Source: Streptomyces sp. DG2A-72
Lineage (GTDB): Bacteria > Actinomycetota > Actinomycetes > Streptomycetales > Streptomycetaceae
Assembly (NCBI RefSeq): GCF_030499575.1
Contig: NZ_JASTLC010000001.1
Location: forward strand, 9,138,001-9,202,000
DNA: 64,000 bases
Direction: 5' to 3'
Under the pieces are notes generated by a model, which saw only the letters and a program-made list of their open reading frames with translations, searched no databases and was not told the DNA's origin. Below are positions 42,367-51,864 of this stretch, one piece after another. Within the stretch, counting starts at the first letter, position 1; each line of letters starts with the position of its first letter. The position numbers and the translations under genes are program-made.

Positions 42367-45210
42367 ATGTCTCAGCTCCGCGCACCGGCAGCACGCGCAG
42401 AACGCCGCGAGGGCGGCAGGCACGGGCGGCCGGTCGCCCGCCCCGTACCGGCGCTGCCCGAGACGCAGATACGGCCTCAACTCCTGCGTCTCGCTGTGCT
42501 GCCGCCGGTCGCGGTCGCCCTCAGCGCCAGCGCCGCCGTGCTGTTCACCGTCCGCACCACCGGGGCGCAGCCCAGCCTCACCCTGTGGGGAGTGCTCGCC
42601 GGCGCGGTCTCGGTGACCTGCGTCGGGATCGCCATCGCCGCCGTGGCCGCCGACCGCGCCGCCAAGTCCGTGAGCGACCGGCTCGGCGCGATGCGGCGGA
42701 GCAGCGCGCGCGGCGAGGCCGATCTGAAGACCCTCGTCGAGGCGCTGCGGCGCGGCGAAGGACCGCCCAAGCGCAAGCCACGCAGCGGACCCCCCGATGA
42801 CGCCGACGACTTCGAACTGCTCGCCGCCGACCTGGCCCGCGCACACGACGGCGCCGTCACCGCCGTCGTCCAGGCCGCACAGCTGTCCAGTCAGGCGGGC
42901 AGCGAGCAGAAGCTGGAGGTCTTCCTGAACCTCGCCCGGCGCCTCCAGTCGCTGGTGCACCGAGAGATCTCCATCCTCGACGAGCTGGAGAACGAGATCG
43001 AGGACCCCGACCTGCTCAAGGGCCTCTTCCACGTCGACCACCTCGCCACCCGCATCCGGCGCCATGCGGAGAACCTCGCCGTACTGGGCGGCGCCGTGTC
43101 GCGCAGGCAGTGGAGCAACCCGGTCTCCATGACCGAGGTGCTGCGCTCGGCCATCGCCGAGGTCGAGCAGTACTCGCGCGTCAAGCTCGTTCCGCCGATC
43201 GACGGCACTTTGCGCGGACACGCCGTCGCCGACGTGATCCATCTGCTCGCCGAACTCGTGGAGAACGCCACGGTGTTCTCCGCTCCGCACACCCAAGTCC
43301 TGCTGCGCGCCAACCTGGTCACCTCCGGGCTCGCCGTCGAGGTCGAGGACCGCGGACTCGGCATGCCCGTCGGTGAGCAGAGCAAGATGAACGCCCTGCT
43401 CGCCGACCCCGACCAGGTCAATGTCGCCAGCCTGCTCGCCGACGGCCGCATCGGGCTGTTCGTCGTCTCCCAACTCGCCCGGCGGCACGGCATCAACGTC
43501 CGCCTGCAGAACAACATCTACGGCGGTGTCCAGGCCGTACTCGTCGTGCCGCAGGGGTTGTTGGGTACGCATCCGGGCGCCCCGGGAGCCGTACGGCCGC
43601 CGCAGGAAACCGGTGGTGGTGCGGGAGCGGCCGTTCCGCCGCAGCAGCGTCCGCGGTCCGGGCCGGCACCGGCACCCGACGCGGGGCAGCAGCGGGTCGC
43701 GCCCTCGGCGCCGACCGTCGTGCCGCCCCGGCAGGCTCCTCGGGCCGCCGCCCCGATGCCGGACAGCGGCCCGTCGATGCCGCTGCCCGTGCGTGTCCAC
43801 GAGGTACGGCCCAATCCGGCCGAGGCCCTGCCGGGCATCCGGCCCGAGGACCGTCCGCTCGTCGCCGAGAACACGGCCACACCGCCCCTGCCGCGCACCA
43901 GCACCGTCCGCGGCACCATGGGCAAGCCCCAACTGCCCCGGCGTCGGGCCCAGGAACACATCGCCCCCCAGCTCCGCGACGGACCGGCACCACGCCAGGA
44001 CACGGACCACCTCGTCGGCCACGACCCCGGCCTCATGGCGGCCTTCCAGCGCGGCATCGGGCTTGCGGAGGCGCAGCAGCACAGGGAGCCGGGCCACGTG
44101 GGGTCGGGCCACGTGGGGTCGCGCTACATGGAGCCGGGCCACATGGAGTCGGCGCACATGGACTCGGCCCACAGAGACTTCCCGAACAGCAGCGCCTCCC
44201 AGAGCATGGACTCGCCGCACATGGACTCGCCGCACAGGGAGTCCCGGCACACGGACGCCGCACCTCTGGAGACGCCGCGCACGGTGTCCGGACACAGGAA
44301 CTCCGGGCCACACACGGTGTCCGGCTATATGGAACCCGCACACATGGAGTCGGCACACATGGAGTCGGCGCACATGGACTCGGCCCACAGAGACTTCCCG
44401 AACAGCAGCGCCTCCCAGAGCATGGACTCGCCGCACATGGACTCGCCGCACAGGGAGTCCCGGCACACGGACGCCGCACCTCTGGAGACGCCGCGCACGG
44501 TGTCCGGACACAGGAACTCCGGGCCACACACGGTGTCCGGCTATATGGAACCCGCACACATGGAGTCGGCACACATGGAGTCGGCGCACATGGACTCGGC
44601 CCACAGAGACTTCCCGAACAGCAGCGCCTCCCAGAGCATGGACTCGCCGCACATGGACTCGCCGCACAGGGAGTCCCGGCACACGGACGCCGCACCTCTG
44701 GAGACGCCGCGCACGGTGTCCGGACACAGGAACTCCGGGCCACACACGGTGTCCGGCTATATGGAACCCGCACACATGGAGTCGGCACACATGGAGTCGG
44801 CGCACATGGACTCGGCCCACAGAGACTTCCCGAACAGCAGCGCCTCCCAGAGCATGGACTCGCCGCACATGGACTCGCCGCACAGGGAGTCCCGGCACAC
44901 GGACGCCGCACCCTTGGAGACGCCGCGCACGGTGTCCGGACACAGGAACTCCGGGCCACACACGGTGTCCGGCTATATGGAACCCGCACACATGGAGTCG
45001 GCACACATGGAACCGGTGCGCACAGAGCCGACGCGCCTCGCGCCGACCCGACCGGATGCGTCCCACACAGATGCCGAACCCATGACCAGGGCCCACTCCA
45101 TGGACGTACCGCCCATGGATCCGGCCCACACAACGGAGGCGCGCCGCGTGCCGCCCCGCCCGGACCACCCCACCACCACCCGGCACGACGGGAGCGCACC
45201 AGCCGGATGA
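42367..45210 (+). CDS. cvnA: Conservon sensor-kinase-like protein CvnA with a repetitive C-terminus
   Basis: A 947-residue membrane-associated ATPase, the first member of a conservon signalling set. The N-terminus has two hydrophobic helices (PQLLRLAVLPPVAVALSASA; LWGVLAGAVSVTCVGIAIAA) and a helical dimerisation part. A GHKL ATPase domain follows (VIHLLAELVENATVFSAPHT, VEVEDRGLGMPVGEQ, LADGRIGLFVVSQLARRHGI). After about residue 405 comes a Pro-rich, disordered region. From about residue 590 it contains four 72-residue tandem repeats rich in His, Met, Ser and Asp/Glu (HMESAHMDSAHRDFPNSSAS). Most CvnA proteins lack such repeats. ATG 42367 has AAGGA 5 nt upstream; the stop overlaps the next frame. 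Confidence 0.9.
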   Translation: MSQLRAPAARAERREGGRHGRPVARPVPALPETQIRPQLLRLAVLPPVAVALSASAAVLFTVRTTGAQPSLTLWGVLAGAVSVTCVGIAIAAVAADRAAKSVSDRLGAMRRSSARGEADLKTLVEALRRGEGPPKRKPRSGPPDDADDFELLAADLARAHDGAVTAVVQAAQLSSQAGSEQKLEVFLNLARRLQSLVHREISILDELENEIEDPDLLKGLFHVDHLATRIRRHAENLAVLGGAVSRRQWSNPVSMTEVLRSAIAEVEQYSRVKLVPPIDGTLRGHAVADVIHLLAELVENATVFSAPHTQVLLRANLVTSGLAVEVEDRGLGMPVGEQSKMNALLADPDQVNVASLLADGRIGLFVVSQLARRHGINVRLQNNIYGGVQAVLVVPQGLLGTHPGAPGAVRPPQETGGGAGAAVPPQQRPRSGPAPAPDAGQQRVAPSAPTVVPPRQAPRAAAPMPDSGPSMPLPVRVHEVRPNPAEALPGIRPEDRPLVAENTATPPLPRTSTVRGTMGKPQLPRRRAQEHIAPQLRDGPAPRQDTDHLVGHDPGLMAAFQRGIGLAEAQQHREPGHVGSGHVGSRYMEPGHMESAHMDSAHRDFPNSSASQSMDSPHMDSPHRESRHTDAAPLETPRTVSGHRNSGPHTVSGYMEPAHMESAHMESAHMDSAHRDFPNSSASQSMDSPHMDSPHRESRHTDAAPLETPRTVSGHRNSGPHTVSGYMEPAHMESAHMESAHMDSAHRDFPNSSASQSMDSPHMDSPHRESRHTDAAPLETPRTVSGHRNSGPHTVSGYMEPAHMESAHMESAHMDSAHRDFPNSSASQSMDSPHMDSPHRESRHTDAAPLETPRTVSGHRNSGPHTVSGYMEPAHMESAHMEPVRTEPTRLAPTRPDASHTDAEPMTRAHSMDVPPMDPAHTTEARRVPPRPDHPTTTRHDGSAPAG
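44134..45010 (+). repeat. Four tandem 216-bp repeats inside cvnA
   Basis: A 216-bp unit recurs in frame; for example AGAGCATGGA is found at 44201, 44417, 44633 and 44849. A fifth partial copy runs to about 45010. The full copies are almost identical at the DNA level; the fourth differs by CCCTTGGAG for CCTCTGGAG, which is synonymous. Each unit contains finer 15-bp steps of the CACATGGAGTCGGCA type. The near identity implies recent expansion or gene conversion. Confidence 0.93.
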
Positions 45211-45296
45211 CCACCTCCGCAGACACCCCCCTGCCCACCGCCACCCCCACCCCCAGCGCTCCCGCAGACCTTCGTACCTCAAGGAGTCGATCCACC

Positions 45297-45731
45297 ATGG
45301 CGAGCGAAGCGCCGACCGGCCAGGTATCCGATCTCGACTGGCTGATGAGCGGCCTCGTGCAGCGCGTACCGCACACCACCAGCGCGGTACTCCTGTCCTG
45401 CGACGGGCTTGTGAAGTCGGTCCACGGCCTCGACCCGGACAGCGCCGACCACATGGCCGCCCTGGCCTCCGGTCTCTACTCCCTCGGCCGCAGCGCCGGC
45501 GTCCGCTTCGGCGACGGCGGAGACGTCCGCCAGGTCGTCGTCGAACTCGACTCGACCCTGCTGTTCGTGACCACCGCCGGATCCGGCACGTGCCTCGCCG
45601 TGCTGGCCGGCCGTGAGGCCGACGCGGCGGTGCTCGGTTACGAGATGGCGATGCTGGTCAAGAGCGTCCGCCCCTACCTCATGACCGCGCCCCGTCAGCA
45701 CGCCGTCGAATCCACGGCGTTGAGGCCTTGA
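45297..45731 (+). CDS. cvnB: Conservon roadblock/LC7 protein CvnB
   Basis: A 144-residue roadblock/LC7-domain protein, thought to act with CvnD as a GTPase-activating or scaffolding partner. The fold signature is LDWLMSGLVQRVPHTTSAVL then LSCDGLVKSVHGLDPDSADH, followed by QVVVELDSTLLFVTTAGSGT and LGYEMAMLVKSVRPYL. ATG 45297, after AAGGAGT, gives the usual family length. An in-frame ATG at 45207, overlapping the cvnA stop, would add a 30-residue Thr/Pro/Ser-rich leader and may couple translation. It is followed by cvnC with a 4-bp overlap. Confidence 0.92.
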   Translation: MASEAPTGQVSDLDWLMSGLVQRVPHTTSAVLLSCDGLVKSVHGLDPDSADHMAALASGLYSLGRSAGVRFGDGGDVRQVVVELDSTLLFVTTAGSGTCLAVLAGREADAAVLGYEMAMLVKSVRPYLMTAPRQHAVESTALRP

Positions 45732-46105
45732 CCGTGGCGGCGGCCGGCGACGGGCCCTGGCTCGACGACGCGGCCGGACGGCTGGTGCGCCCCTTCACGG
45801 TCAGCAACGGCCGCACCCGACCCACCGTCGCGCTCGACCTCCTGTCGCAGGTGATGGCGACCGGGGCAACCCCCCTCGGCTACCTCGGCCCCGAGCACGC
45901 GCAGGCCCTCGACCTGTGCCGCGCTCCCGTCTCGGTCGCCGAGGTCGCCGCCCATCTGAAGCTGCCGGCGGTGGTCACCAAGGTGCTGCTGTCCGACCTA
46001 GTCGACTGCGGGGCCCTGACCACCAAGCCACCCGAGTTCCACCACAACCCCACTGACCGGGCCCTTCTGGAGGCAGTGCTCGATGGACTACGACGACAGC
46101 TCTGA
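45728..46105 (+). CDS. cvnC: Conservon DUF742 protein CvnC
   Basis: A 125-residue DUF742 protein, the third conservon member, with a winged-helix-like fold. Typical pieces are LVRPFTVSNGRTRPTVALDL, ALDLCRAPVSVAEVAAHLKL and PAVVTKVLLSDLVDCGAL. In other conservons it binds the CvnA-CvnB-CvnD complex. Translation starts at TTG 45728 within the cvnB stop, or at GTG 45734. Its 3' end overlaps the cvnD start by 23 bp. Confidence 0.92.
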   Translation: MTVAAAGDGPWLDDAAGRLVRPFTVSNGRTRPTVALDLLSQVMATGATPLGYLGPEHAQALDLCRAPVSVAEVAAHLKLPAVVTKVLLSDLVDCGALTTKPPEFHHNPTDRALLEAVLDGLRRQL

Positions 46106-46700
46106 CTACGACGACGGCGCCGACCCCTTCCCCACCGCGCTCAAGATCCTGGTGGCGGGAGGGTTCGGGGCCGGCAAGACGACCTTCGTCGGCGCCGTCA
46201 GCGAGATCGCGCCGCTCAGCACGGAGGAGTTGCTCACCACGGTCAGCGCCGCGACCGACAACCTCGACGGGATCGAGAACAAGGTCGAGACGACGGTGGC
46301 CATGGACTTCGGCCGCATCACCCTCGACCCGGAACATGTGCTGTACCTGTTCGGCACACCGGGACAGGAGCGGTTCTGGTTCATGTGGGACGAGCTATCC
46401 GAAGGCGCCCTCGGAGCGATCATCCTCGCCGACACCCGCCGACTGGAGGACTGCTTCGCCGCCGTCGACTTCTTCGAGCAGCGCGGCATGGGCTTCATCG
46501 TCGCGATCAACGAGTTCGACGGCTCCTACCGCTACGACCCCGATGAGGTACGCGCGGCCATCGACCTCGACCCGGAGATCCCCGTCGTGCGCTGCGACGC
46601 CCGGATCTCCAGTTCCGGCGTCCAGACCCTGCTGACCCTCGTACGGCACCTCATCGCCCACGCCCCGGCCTCCGCGCCGAGCCACGGCGCCCACATGTGA
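46083..46700 (+). CDS. cvnD: Conservon small GTPase CvnD
   Basis: A 205-residue Ras-like GTPase that completes the conservon. The P-loop is VAGGFGAGKTTFVGAVSEIA, the switch II region VLYLFGTPGQERFWFMWDEL, the guanine-specificity loop VAINEFDGS (a variant of NKxD) and DARISS a G5-like motif. An acidic start MDYDDSSDYDDGADPF precedes the fold. It should act at the membrane with CvnA, CvnB and CvnC in a switch analogous to eukaryotic G-protein signalling. It is followed 59 bp later by a GAF protein that is probably part of the same transcript. Confidence 0.93.
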   Translation: MDYDDSSDYDDGADPFPTALKILVAGGFGAGKTTFVGAVSEIAPLSTEELLTTVSAATDNLDGIENKVETTVAMDFGRITLDPEHVLYLFGTPGQERFWFMWDELSEGALGAIILADTRRLEDCFAAVDFFEQRGMGFIVAINEFDGSYRYDPDEVRAAIDLDPEIPVVRCDARISSSGVQTLLTLVRHLIAHAPASAPSHGAHM

Positions 46701-46759
46701 TTCCCGCACACGCCACGGAGCCCGCCTATGAGCCATCCCCACAGCGACGGAGTGCGCCG

Positions 46760-47338
46760 ATGAGCTACGACCCGCCGCGCCCGGCAGGTCGTCTGCTGCT
46801 CACGCCCGAGGACAAGGAGGCCCCCGCCCGGGCGGACCGGCTGCGTCGGCTGGGCCTGGGGGAGCGGACGGAGCCCGCCCTCGACGCGTTCGCGGACGGT
46901 CTGGCCGAGCTGACCGCGGCGCCGTACGCCATGGTCAACTTCATCGACGAGAACCGGCAGTTCTTCGCGGGCCTGCATCTCCCCGCCATCGACCCGTTCG
47001 TGAAGGGCGACGGCACCACTCCGGAGTTCGGCCGCGCCCTCCCGCGCGACCATGGGTTCTGCCCCTATGTGGTGGTCCGACGCAAGGCGCTCGTCCTGGA
47101 GGACGTCTGCGACTATCCGCGGTTCGCCGGCAACCCCGTCGTCGACGAGTTCGGCATCCGTTCCTATCTCGGCGCACCGCTCATCGACAGCACGGGCATG
47201 GTGCTCGGCACCATCTGCGTCATCGACGTGGCACCGCGGCCCTGGGGGAAGCCCGGCCTGGAGACCATCAAGTCGGCGGCGGCAGGCCTCGTCGCCCGAC
47301 TCGAACGGCGGGAGGCCGACGGGCTTCCGGTGCTCTGA
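46760..47338 (+). CDS. GAF domain protein accompanying the conservon
   Basis: A 192-residue single GAF-domain protein. The core has [20 protein letters not shown] then [33 protein letters not shown] and [20 protein letters not shown], like GAF sensors that bind small ligands or haem. ATG 46760 follows ACGGAG; the in-frame ATG at 46697 adds a short Pro-rich leader. A GAF protein is a common fifth member of conservons, so a role with CvnA-D is likely. About 180 bp of non-coding sequence follow before tdh. Confidence 0.85.
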   Translation: MSYDPPRPAGRLLLTPEDKEAPARADRLRRLGLGERTEPALDAFADGLAELTAAPYAMVNFIDENRQFFAGLHLPAIDPFVKGDGTTPEFGRALPRDHGFCPYVVVRRKALVLEDVCDYPRFAGNPVVDEFGIRSYLGAPLIDSTGMVLGTICVIDVAPRPWGKPGLETIKSAAAGLVARLERREADGLPVL

Positions 47339-47522
47339 CGCCAGGTGTCCCGCCCGGCCGCCGCGCGGGTGTGAAGCGGAGCTGCGGCGCGGCTTAAGAA
47401 ATCCTCGATGGACCGGGGATGGTGTCGTACGGCAGATTGCTGGGCGATTCCACCCCTCTCCCTGGATGCGGGCGCCTTCGGCATGCCCGGACCCCGGGGT
47501 CGCACCGTCAGGAGCCGTAGCG

Positions 47523-48548
47523 TTGAAGGCGCTGGTCAAGGAGAAGGCGGAGCCCGGGCTGTGGCTCGCGGACGTCCCCGAGCCCGCCGTGGGACCGGGC
47601 GACGTACTGATCAAGGTGCTGCGCACCGGCATCTGCGGCACCGACCTGCACATCCGGTCCTGGGACGGCTGGGCGCGGCAGGCGATCCGCACACCGCTGG
47701 TCCTCGGGCACGAGTTCGTCGGCGAGGTCGTCGAGACCGGCCGGGACGTCACCGACATCGCGGCCGGCGACCGGGTCAGCGGCGAGGGCCATCTGGTGTG
47801 CGGGAAGTGCCGCAACTGCCTGGCCGGGCGGCGGCATCTGTGCCGGGCCACGATCGGTCTCGGCGTCGGACGGAACGGGGCGTTCGCCGAGTACGTGGCG
47901 CTGCCCGCCGCCAATGTGTGGGTGCACCGTGTGCCCGTGGACCTCGATGTCGCCGCGATCTTCGACCCGTTCGGCAACGCCGTGCACACCGCCCTGTCCT
48001 TCCCGCTGGTCGGCGAGGACGTCCTGATCACGGGCGCCGGCCCGATCGGTCTGATGGCCGCGGCGGTGGCCCGGCACGCCGGTGCGCGCAACGTCGTGAT
48101 CACCGATGTGAGCGAGGAGCGGCTGGACCTCGCCCGCAAGATCGGCGTCAGCCTGGCGCTCAATGTCTCCGAAACGACGATCGCCGCGGGGCAGCGCCGA
48201 CTCGGGCTGCGCGAGGGCTTCGACATCGGCCTGGAGATGTCCGGCCGTCCCGAGGCGCTGCGCGACATGATCGCGAACATGACCCACGGCGGCCGGATCG
48301 CGATGCTCGGCCTGCCGTCCCAGGAGTTCCCGGTCGACTGGGCCCGGATCGTCACGTCGATGATCACCGTCAAGGGCATCTACGGCCGAGAGATGTTCGA
48401 GACCTGGTACGCGATGTCGGTGCTGCTGGAAGGCGGCCTCGACCTCGCGCCCGTCATCACCGGCCGCTACGGCTACCGCGACTTCGAGGCGGCGTTCGCC
48501 GATGCGGCGAGCGGCCGCGGCGGCAAGGTCATCCTCGACTGGACCTAG
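47523..48548 (+). CDS. tdh: L-threonine 3-dehydrogenase
   Basis: A zinc-dependent medium-chain dehydrogenase that oxidises threonine to 2-amino-3-ketobutyrate. The 341-residue product has catalytic-zinc residues in [12 protein letters not shown] and [10 protein letters not shown], the structural zinc cysteines in [16 protein letters not shown], and the NAD-binding [20 protein letters not shown]. The start is TTG at 47523 with AGGAG 8 nt upstream ([15 protein letters not shown]). The kbl gene begins 31 bp downstream, completing the threonine-to-glycine pathway. Confidence 0.95.
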   Translation: MKALVKEKAEPGLWLADVPEPAVGPGDVLIKVLRTGICGTDLHIRSWDGWARQAIRTPLVLGHEFVGEVVETGRDVTDIAAGDRVSGEGHLVCGKCRNCLAGRRHLCRATIGLGVGRNGAFAEYVALPAANVWVHRVPVDLDVAAIFDPFGNAVHTALSFPLVGEDVLITGAGPIGLMAAAVARHAGARNVVITDVSEERLDLARKIGVSLALNVSETTIAAGQRRLGLREGFDIGLEMSGRPEALRDMIANMTHGGRIAMLGLPSQEFPVDWARIVTSMITVKGIYGREMFETWYAMSVLLEGGLDLAPVITGRYGYRDFEAAFADAASGRGGKVILDWT

Positions 48549-48579
48549 TAACTCCCTTACAGCTTCAGGAGCTTCAGCC

Positions 48580-49782
48580 ATGTTCGACTCCGTGCGCGAC
48601 GACCTCCGCGCCACCCTCGACGAGATCCGCGCCGCCGGGCTGCACAAGCCCGAGCGTGTGATCGACACCCCGCAGTCGGCGACCGTGCACGTCAGTGGGG
48701 GCGGCCGGCCCGGTGAGGTGCTCAACTTCTGCGCCAACAACTACCTCGGCCTCGCCGACCACCCGGAGGTCGTGGCCGCCGCTCACGCGGCCCTGGACCG
48801 CTGGGGCTACGGCATGGCCTCCGTGCGCTTCATCTGCGGCACGCAGGAGGTGCACAAGGAGCTGGAGGCACGGCTGTCGGCGTTCCTCGGCCAGGAGGAC
48901 ACGATCCTGTACTCCTCCTGCTTCGACGCCAACGGCGGCGTGTTCGAGACGCTGCTCGGCCCCGAGGACGCGGTCATCTCGGACGCGCTGAACCACGCCT
49001 CGATCATCGACGGCATCCGCCTGTCCAAGGCCCGCCGCTTCCGCTACGCCAACCGCGATCTGGCCGATCTGGAACGGCAGTTGAAGGAGACGCAGTCCGC
49101 CGGGCGCAGGCTGATCGTCACCAACGGCGTCTTCTCCATGGACGGCTATGTGGCCCCGCTGCGCGAGATCTGCGACCTGGCCGACCGCTACGACGCGATG
49201 GTCATGGTCGACGACTCGCACGCCGTCGGCTTCGTCGGCCCCACCGGTCGCGGCACCCCCGAACTGCACGGCGTCATGGACCGCGTCGACATCATCACCG
49301 GCACCCTCGGCAAGGCGCTCGGCGGCGCGTCCGGCGGCTACGTCGCGGCCCGCGCCGAGATCGTCGCCCTGCTGCGCCAGCGCTCACGGCCGTACCTCTT
49401 CTCGAACACGCTCGCCCCGGTGATCGCGGCGGCCTCCCTGAAGGTGCTTGACCTGCTGGAGTCCGCCGACGACCTGAGGGTCCGGCTCGCCGAGAACACC
49501 GCGCTGTTCCGCCGCCGGATGACCGAGGAGGGCTTCGACATCCTCCCCGGCGACCATGCGATCGCCCCCGTCATGATCGGTGACGCCTCCGTCGCCGGGC
49601 GGATGGCGGAGCTGCTGCTGGAGCGCGGGGTGTATGTGATCGGCTTCTCCTACCCGGTCGTACCGCAGGGCCAGGCCCGTATCCGCGTCCAGTTGTCCGC
49701 CGCGCACTCGGCGGCGGATGTGAACGTTGCGGTCGACGCCTTCGTCGCGGTGCGCGCGGACCTGGGAGAATCGGACGCATGA
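48580..49782 (+). CDS. kbl: Glycine C-acetyltransferase (2-amino-3-ketobutyrate CoA ligase)
   Basis: A PLP enzyme splitting aminoketobutyrate to glycine and acetyl-CoA, partner of Tdh. The 400-residue protein shows [57 protein letters not shown] and the PLP-lysine motif [21 protein letters not shown] 48580 has CAGGAG upstream. Its TGA overlaps the ATG of the LysR regulator (ATGA at 49779), so regulator and enzymes may share a transcript. Confidence 0.96.
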   Translation: MFDSVRDDLRATLDEIRAAGLHKPERVIDTPQSATVHVSGGGRPGEVLNFCANNYLGLADHPEVVAAAHAALDRWGYGMASVRFICGTQEVHKELEARLSAFLGQEDTILYSSCFDANGGVFETLLGPEDAVISDALNHASIIDGIRLSKARRFRYANRDLADLERQLKETQSAGRRLIVTNGVFSMDGYVAPLREICDLADRYDAMVMVDDSHAVGFVGPTGRGTPELHGVMDRVDIITGTLGKALGGASGGYVAARAEIVALLRQRSRPYLFSNTLAPVIAAASLKVLDLLESADDLRVRLAENTALFRRRMTEEGFDILPGDHAIAPVMIGDASVAGRMAELLLERGVYVIGFSYPVVPQGQARIRVQLSAAHSAADVNVAVDAFVAVRADLGESDA

Positions 49783-50681
49783 TCGAGGCGCGGCGGCTCC
49801 ACATCCTCCGTGCGGTGGCCGACCACCGCACGGTGACGGCGGCTGCCGCCGCGCTCTATCTCACCCCCTCCGCCGTCTCCCAGCAGCTGACGGCGCTGGA
49901 GCAGGAGACGGGCCACCGGCTGGTGGAGCGCGGCGCGAAGGGTGTACGGCTCACTCCGGCCGGCGAGATACTGCTCAGCCACACCAACGTCGTCCTCGCC
50001 CAGCTGGAGCGCGCCGAGGCGGAACTGGCCGCGTACAGCTCGGGCGCTGCAGGCACAGTCACCGTCGCCTCCTTCGCGACCGGCATCGCCCTGGTCGTCG
50101 CGCCCGCGGTGGCCCGCCTCGCCGTGACGGCGCCCGGCATCCGCATCCGCGTGCAGGACGCCGAGGGCGACGCCAGCCTGCCGATGGTGCTGGACCGGCA
50201 GGTCGACGTCGCGGTCGCCGTCGAGTACCGCGGGGCGCCGCCCGCCGACGACCCGCGGCTGGCCCATGTGCCGCTGTACGCCGAGCCGTTCGACGCGGTG
50301 GTTCCGGTCAGCCACCGGCTGGCGGACGCCGAGGAGGTCCCGCTGGCGGAGCTGGCCAAGGACCCGTGGATCGGCCCGTACCCCGGCAATCCGTGCCACG
50401 ACGTCGTCGTCCTCGCCTGCGAGAGCGCGGGATTCCAGCCCCGTCTGGAGCACTCCTCGGACGACTTCCGCGCCGTCGTCGCCCTCGCCTCGGCCGACGC
50501 GGGCGTGGCGCTCGTACCCCGTTCCGCACTGCACGGCATGGACCTCACGGGCGTGGTGGTCCGCCCGGTCGACGGGGTCGCGCCCACCCGCCGGGTCTTC
50601 GCGGCCGTACGGCGGGGAGCGGAGGAGCATCCGCTGATCCGTCCGGTGCTGGACGCGTTGGAGGCGGCGGCCCAGGGCTGA
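49779..50681 (+). CDS. LysR-family transcriptional regulator
   Basis: A 300-residue LysR-type regulator. The N-terminal winged helix is [20 protein letters not shown] then [20 protein letters not shown], followed by a periplasmic-binding-like effector domain ([40 protein letters not shown]). The gene begins in the kbl stop codon, unlike most LysR genes, which are divergent from their targets. Threonine catabolism is the obvious candidate pathway, but no operator was identified. Confidence 0.92.
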   Translation: MIEARRLHILRAVADHRTVTAAAAALYLTPSAVSQQLTALEQETGHRLVERGAKGVRLTPAGEILLSHTNVVLAQLERAEAELAAYSSGAAGTVTVASFATGIALVVAPAVARLAVTAPGIRIRVQDAEGDASLPMVLDRQVDVAVAVEYRGAPPADDPRLAHVPLYAEPFDAVVPVSHRLADAEEVPLAELAKDPWIGPYPGNPCHDVVVLACESAGFQPRLEHSSDDFRAVVALASADAGVALVPRSALHGMDLTGVVVRPVDGVAPTRRVFAAVRRGAEEHPLIRPVLDALEAAAQG

Positions 50682-50705
50682 GGGCACTCCGGGTTTCTCG
50701 TATAT

Positions 50706-50718
50706 GGGATAGTATCCC
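50706..50718. promoter_or_regulatory. 13-bp perfect inverted repeat before the XRE-cupin gene
   Basis: GGGATAGTATCCC is symmetric around a central G and ends 4 bp before the ATG at 50723. Its position over the start of an HTH-cupin gene suggests autoregulation. The leader is short, so the site may overlap the -10 element or the transcript start. Confidence 0.6.
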
Positions 50719-50722
50719 GAAT

Positions 50723-51301
50723 ATGAAACACGTGGAAGCCGCGCCCGACCCCGTGGACGCCCGGCTCGGTGCCCGCCTCGCTGAGCTGCGGTCCGAACGG
50801 GGCTGGTCCCTCGGGGAGTTGGCGGAGCGCAGCGGAGTGAGCCGGTCGACGCTGTCCCGTGCCGAGCGCGCGGAGATCAGCCCGACGGCGTCCCTCCTCA
50901 ACCGCCTCTGCGCTGTCTACGGACGGACCATGTCCCAACTGCTCAGCGAGGTCGAGCAGGAGCCCGCGCTGCTGGTGCGGGCTACCGAGCAGCACGTGTG
51001 GGAGGACCGGTCCTCCGGGTTCGTACGGCGTTCCGTGTCCCCGCCGCACGCCGGGCTGCGCGGCGAACTCGTCGAGGGGCGGCTCGCAGCGGGCGCCGAC
51101 ATCGCGTACGACCGGCCGCCCGTGCCGGGACTGGAGCAGCACATCTGGGTGCTGGAGGGGTCCCTGGAGGTGACCGCGCAGGACGTGGAGCACCGGCTCG
51201 ACGCGGGCGACTGTCTGCGGCTGCGGGTGTGGGGGCCGACGCGGTTCCGGTGCGCCGGCGCCGAGGAGGTCCGGTATGTGCTGGCGGTGGTGCTCCCGTG
51301 A
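50723..51301 (+). CDS. XRE-family regulator with C-terminal cupin domain
   Basis: A 192-residue one-component regulator. The helix-turn-helix is LGARLAELRSERGWSLGELA then ERSGVSRSTLSRAERAEISP, and the cupin domain is EQHIWVLEGSLEVTAQDVEH then RLDAGDCLRLR. Such proteins usually sense a small molecule and control a neighbouring gene; here the coupled GNAT acetyltransferase (GTG overlapping its stop) is the natural target. No ribosome binding site is visible ahead of ATG 50723, only the palindrome, so translation could be leaderless. Confidence 0.9.
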   Translation: MKHVEAAPDPVDARLGARLAELRSERGWSLGELAERSGVSRSTLSRAERAEISPTASLLNRLCAVYGRTMSQLLSEVEQEPALLVRATEQHVWEDRSSGFVRRSVSPPHAGLRGELVEGRLAAGADIAYDRPPVPGLEQHIWVLEGSLEVTAQDVEHRLDAGDCLRLRVWGPTRFRCAGAEEVRYVLAVVLP

Positions 51302-51834
51302 ACGTCATGCGCTTGGACGCGGATCAACTGCTCGCGGCGGTCGAGGAGTTGGCCGATCTGCTGACCGGCACCGTGCACTCGGGCGCCTCCATCGGCTTCC
51401 TCGCGCCGCTCGACCGCGCGGCGGCCGTGGCGTGGTGGACGGAGTGGGCCGCCGGAGTCGCCGCCGGGCAGCTCGCGGTGTGGGTCGCACGTGAGGAGGG
51501 CGGCCGGGTGGCCGGCACCGTCAGTCTGGCCTTCCCCGACAAGCCCAACAGCCGTCACCGCGCCGAGCTGGTCAAGCTGATGGTGCACCGGGACGCGCGG
51601 GGGCAGGGCCTTGGCCGTATGCTCCTGGACACCGCAGAAAGGGCGGCAGCCGAAGCGGGCATCACCCTCCTCCACCTCGACACCGAGACCGACAGCCTCG
51701 CCGAACGCCTGTACCGCTCGGCCGGGTGGACCCGGCTCGGCGCGATACCCGACTACGCGGCGAGCCCGGCCGGGGTCCTGCGTCCGACGACCATCTACTT
51801 CAAGCAGGTCGAAGCGACCGCTCTCACCTGCTGA
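51298..51834 (+). CDS. GNAT-family N-acetyltransferase
   Basis: A 178-residue acetyltransferase. The acetyl-CoA site is VKLMVHRDARGQGLGRMLLD, preceded by AGTVSLAFPDKPNSRHRAEL and followed by LLHLDTETDSLAERLYRSAG then WTRLGAIPDYA. The substrate is unknown; the pattern AERLYRSAGW is common in antibiotic- or amino-acid-modifying GNATs. GTG 51298 overlaps the XRE-cupin stop (GTGA), so the two genes are translationally coupled and the regulator probably controls this enzyme. Confidence 0.9.
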   Translation: MNVMRLDADQLLAAVEELADLLTGTVHSGASIGFLAPLDRAAAVAWWTEWAAGVAAGQLAVWVAREEGGRVAGTVSLAFPDKPNSRHRAELVKLMVHRDARGQGLGRMLLDTAERAAAEAGITLLHLDTETDSLAERLYRSAGWTRLGAIPDYAASPAGVLRPTTIYFKQVEATALTC

Positions 51835-51864
51835 ATGTCAGTGGGAGCCGCTACCGTGCGTCCC

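Noticed and set aside
42244..45282. A 1012-codon repetitive frame antisense to cvnA
   Set aside because: Its repeats only mirror the 216-bp DNA repeats; the sense frame has the clear domains.
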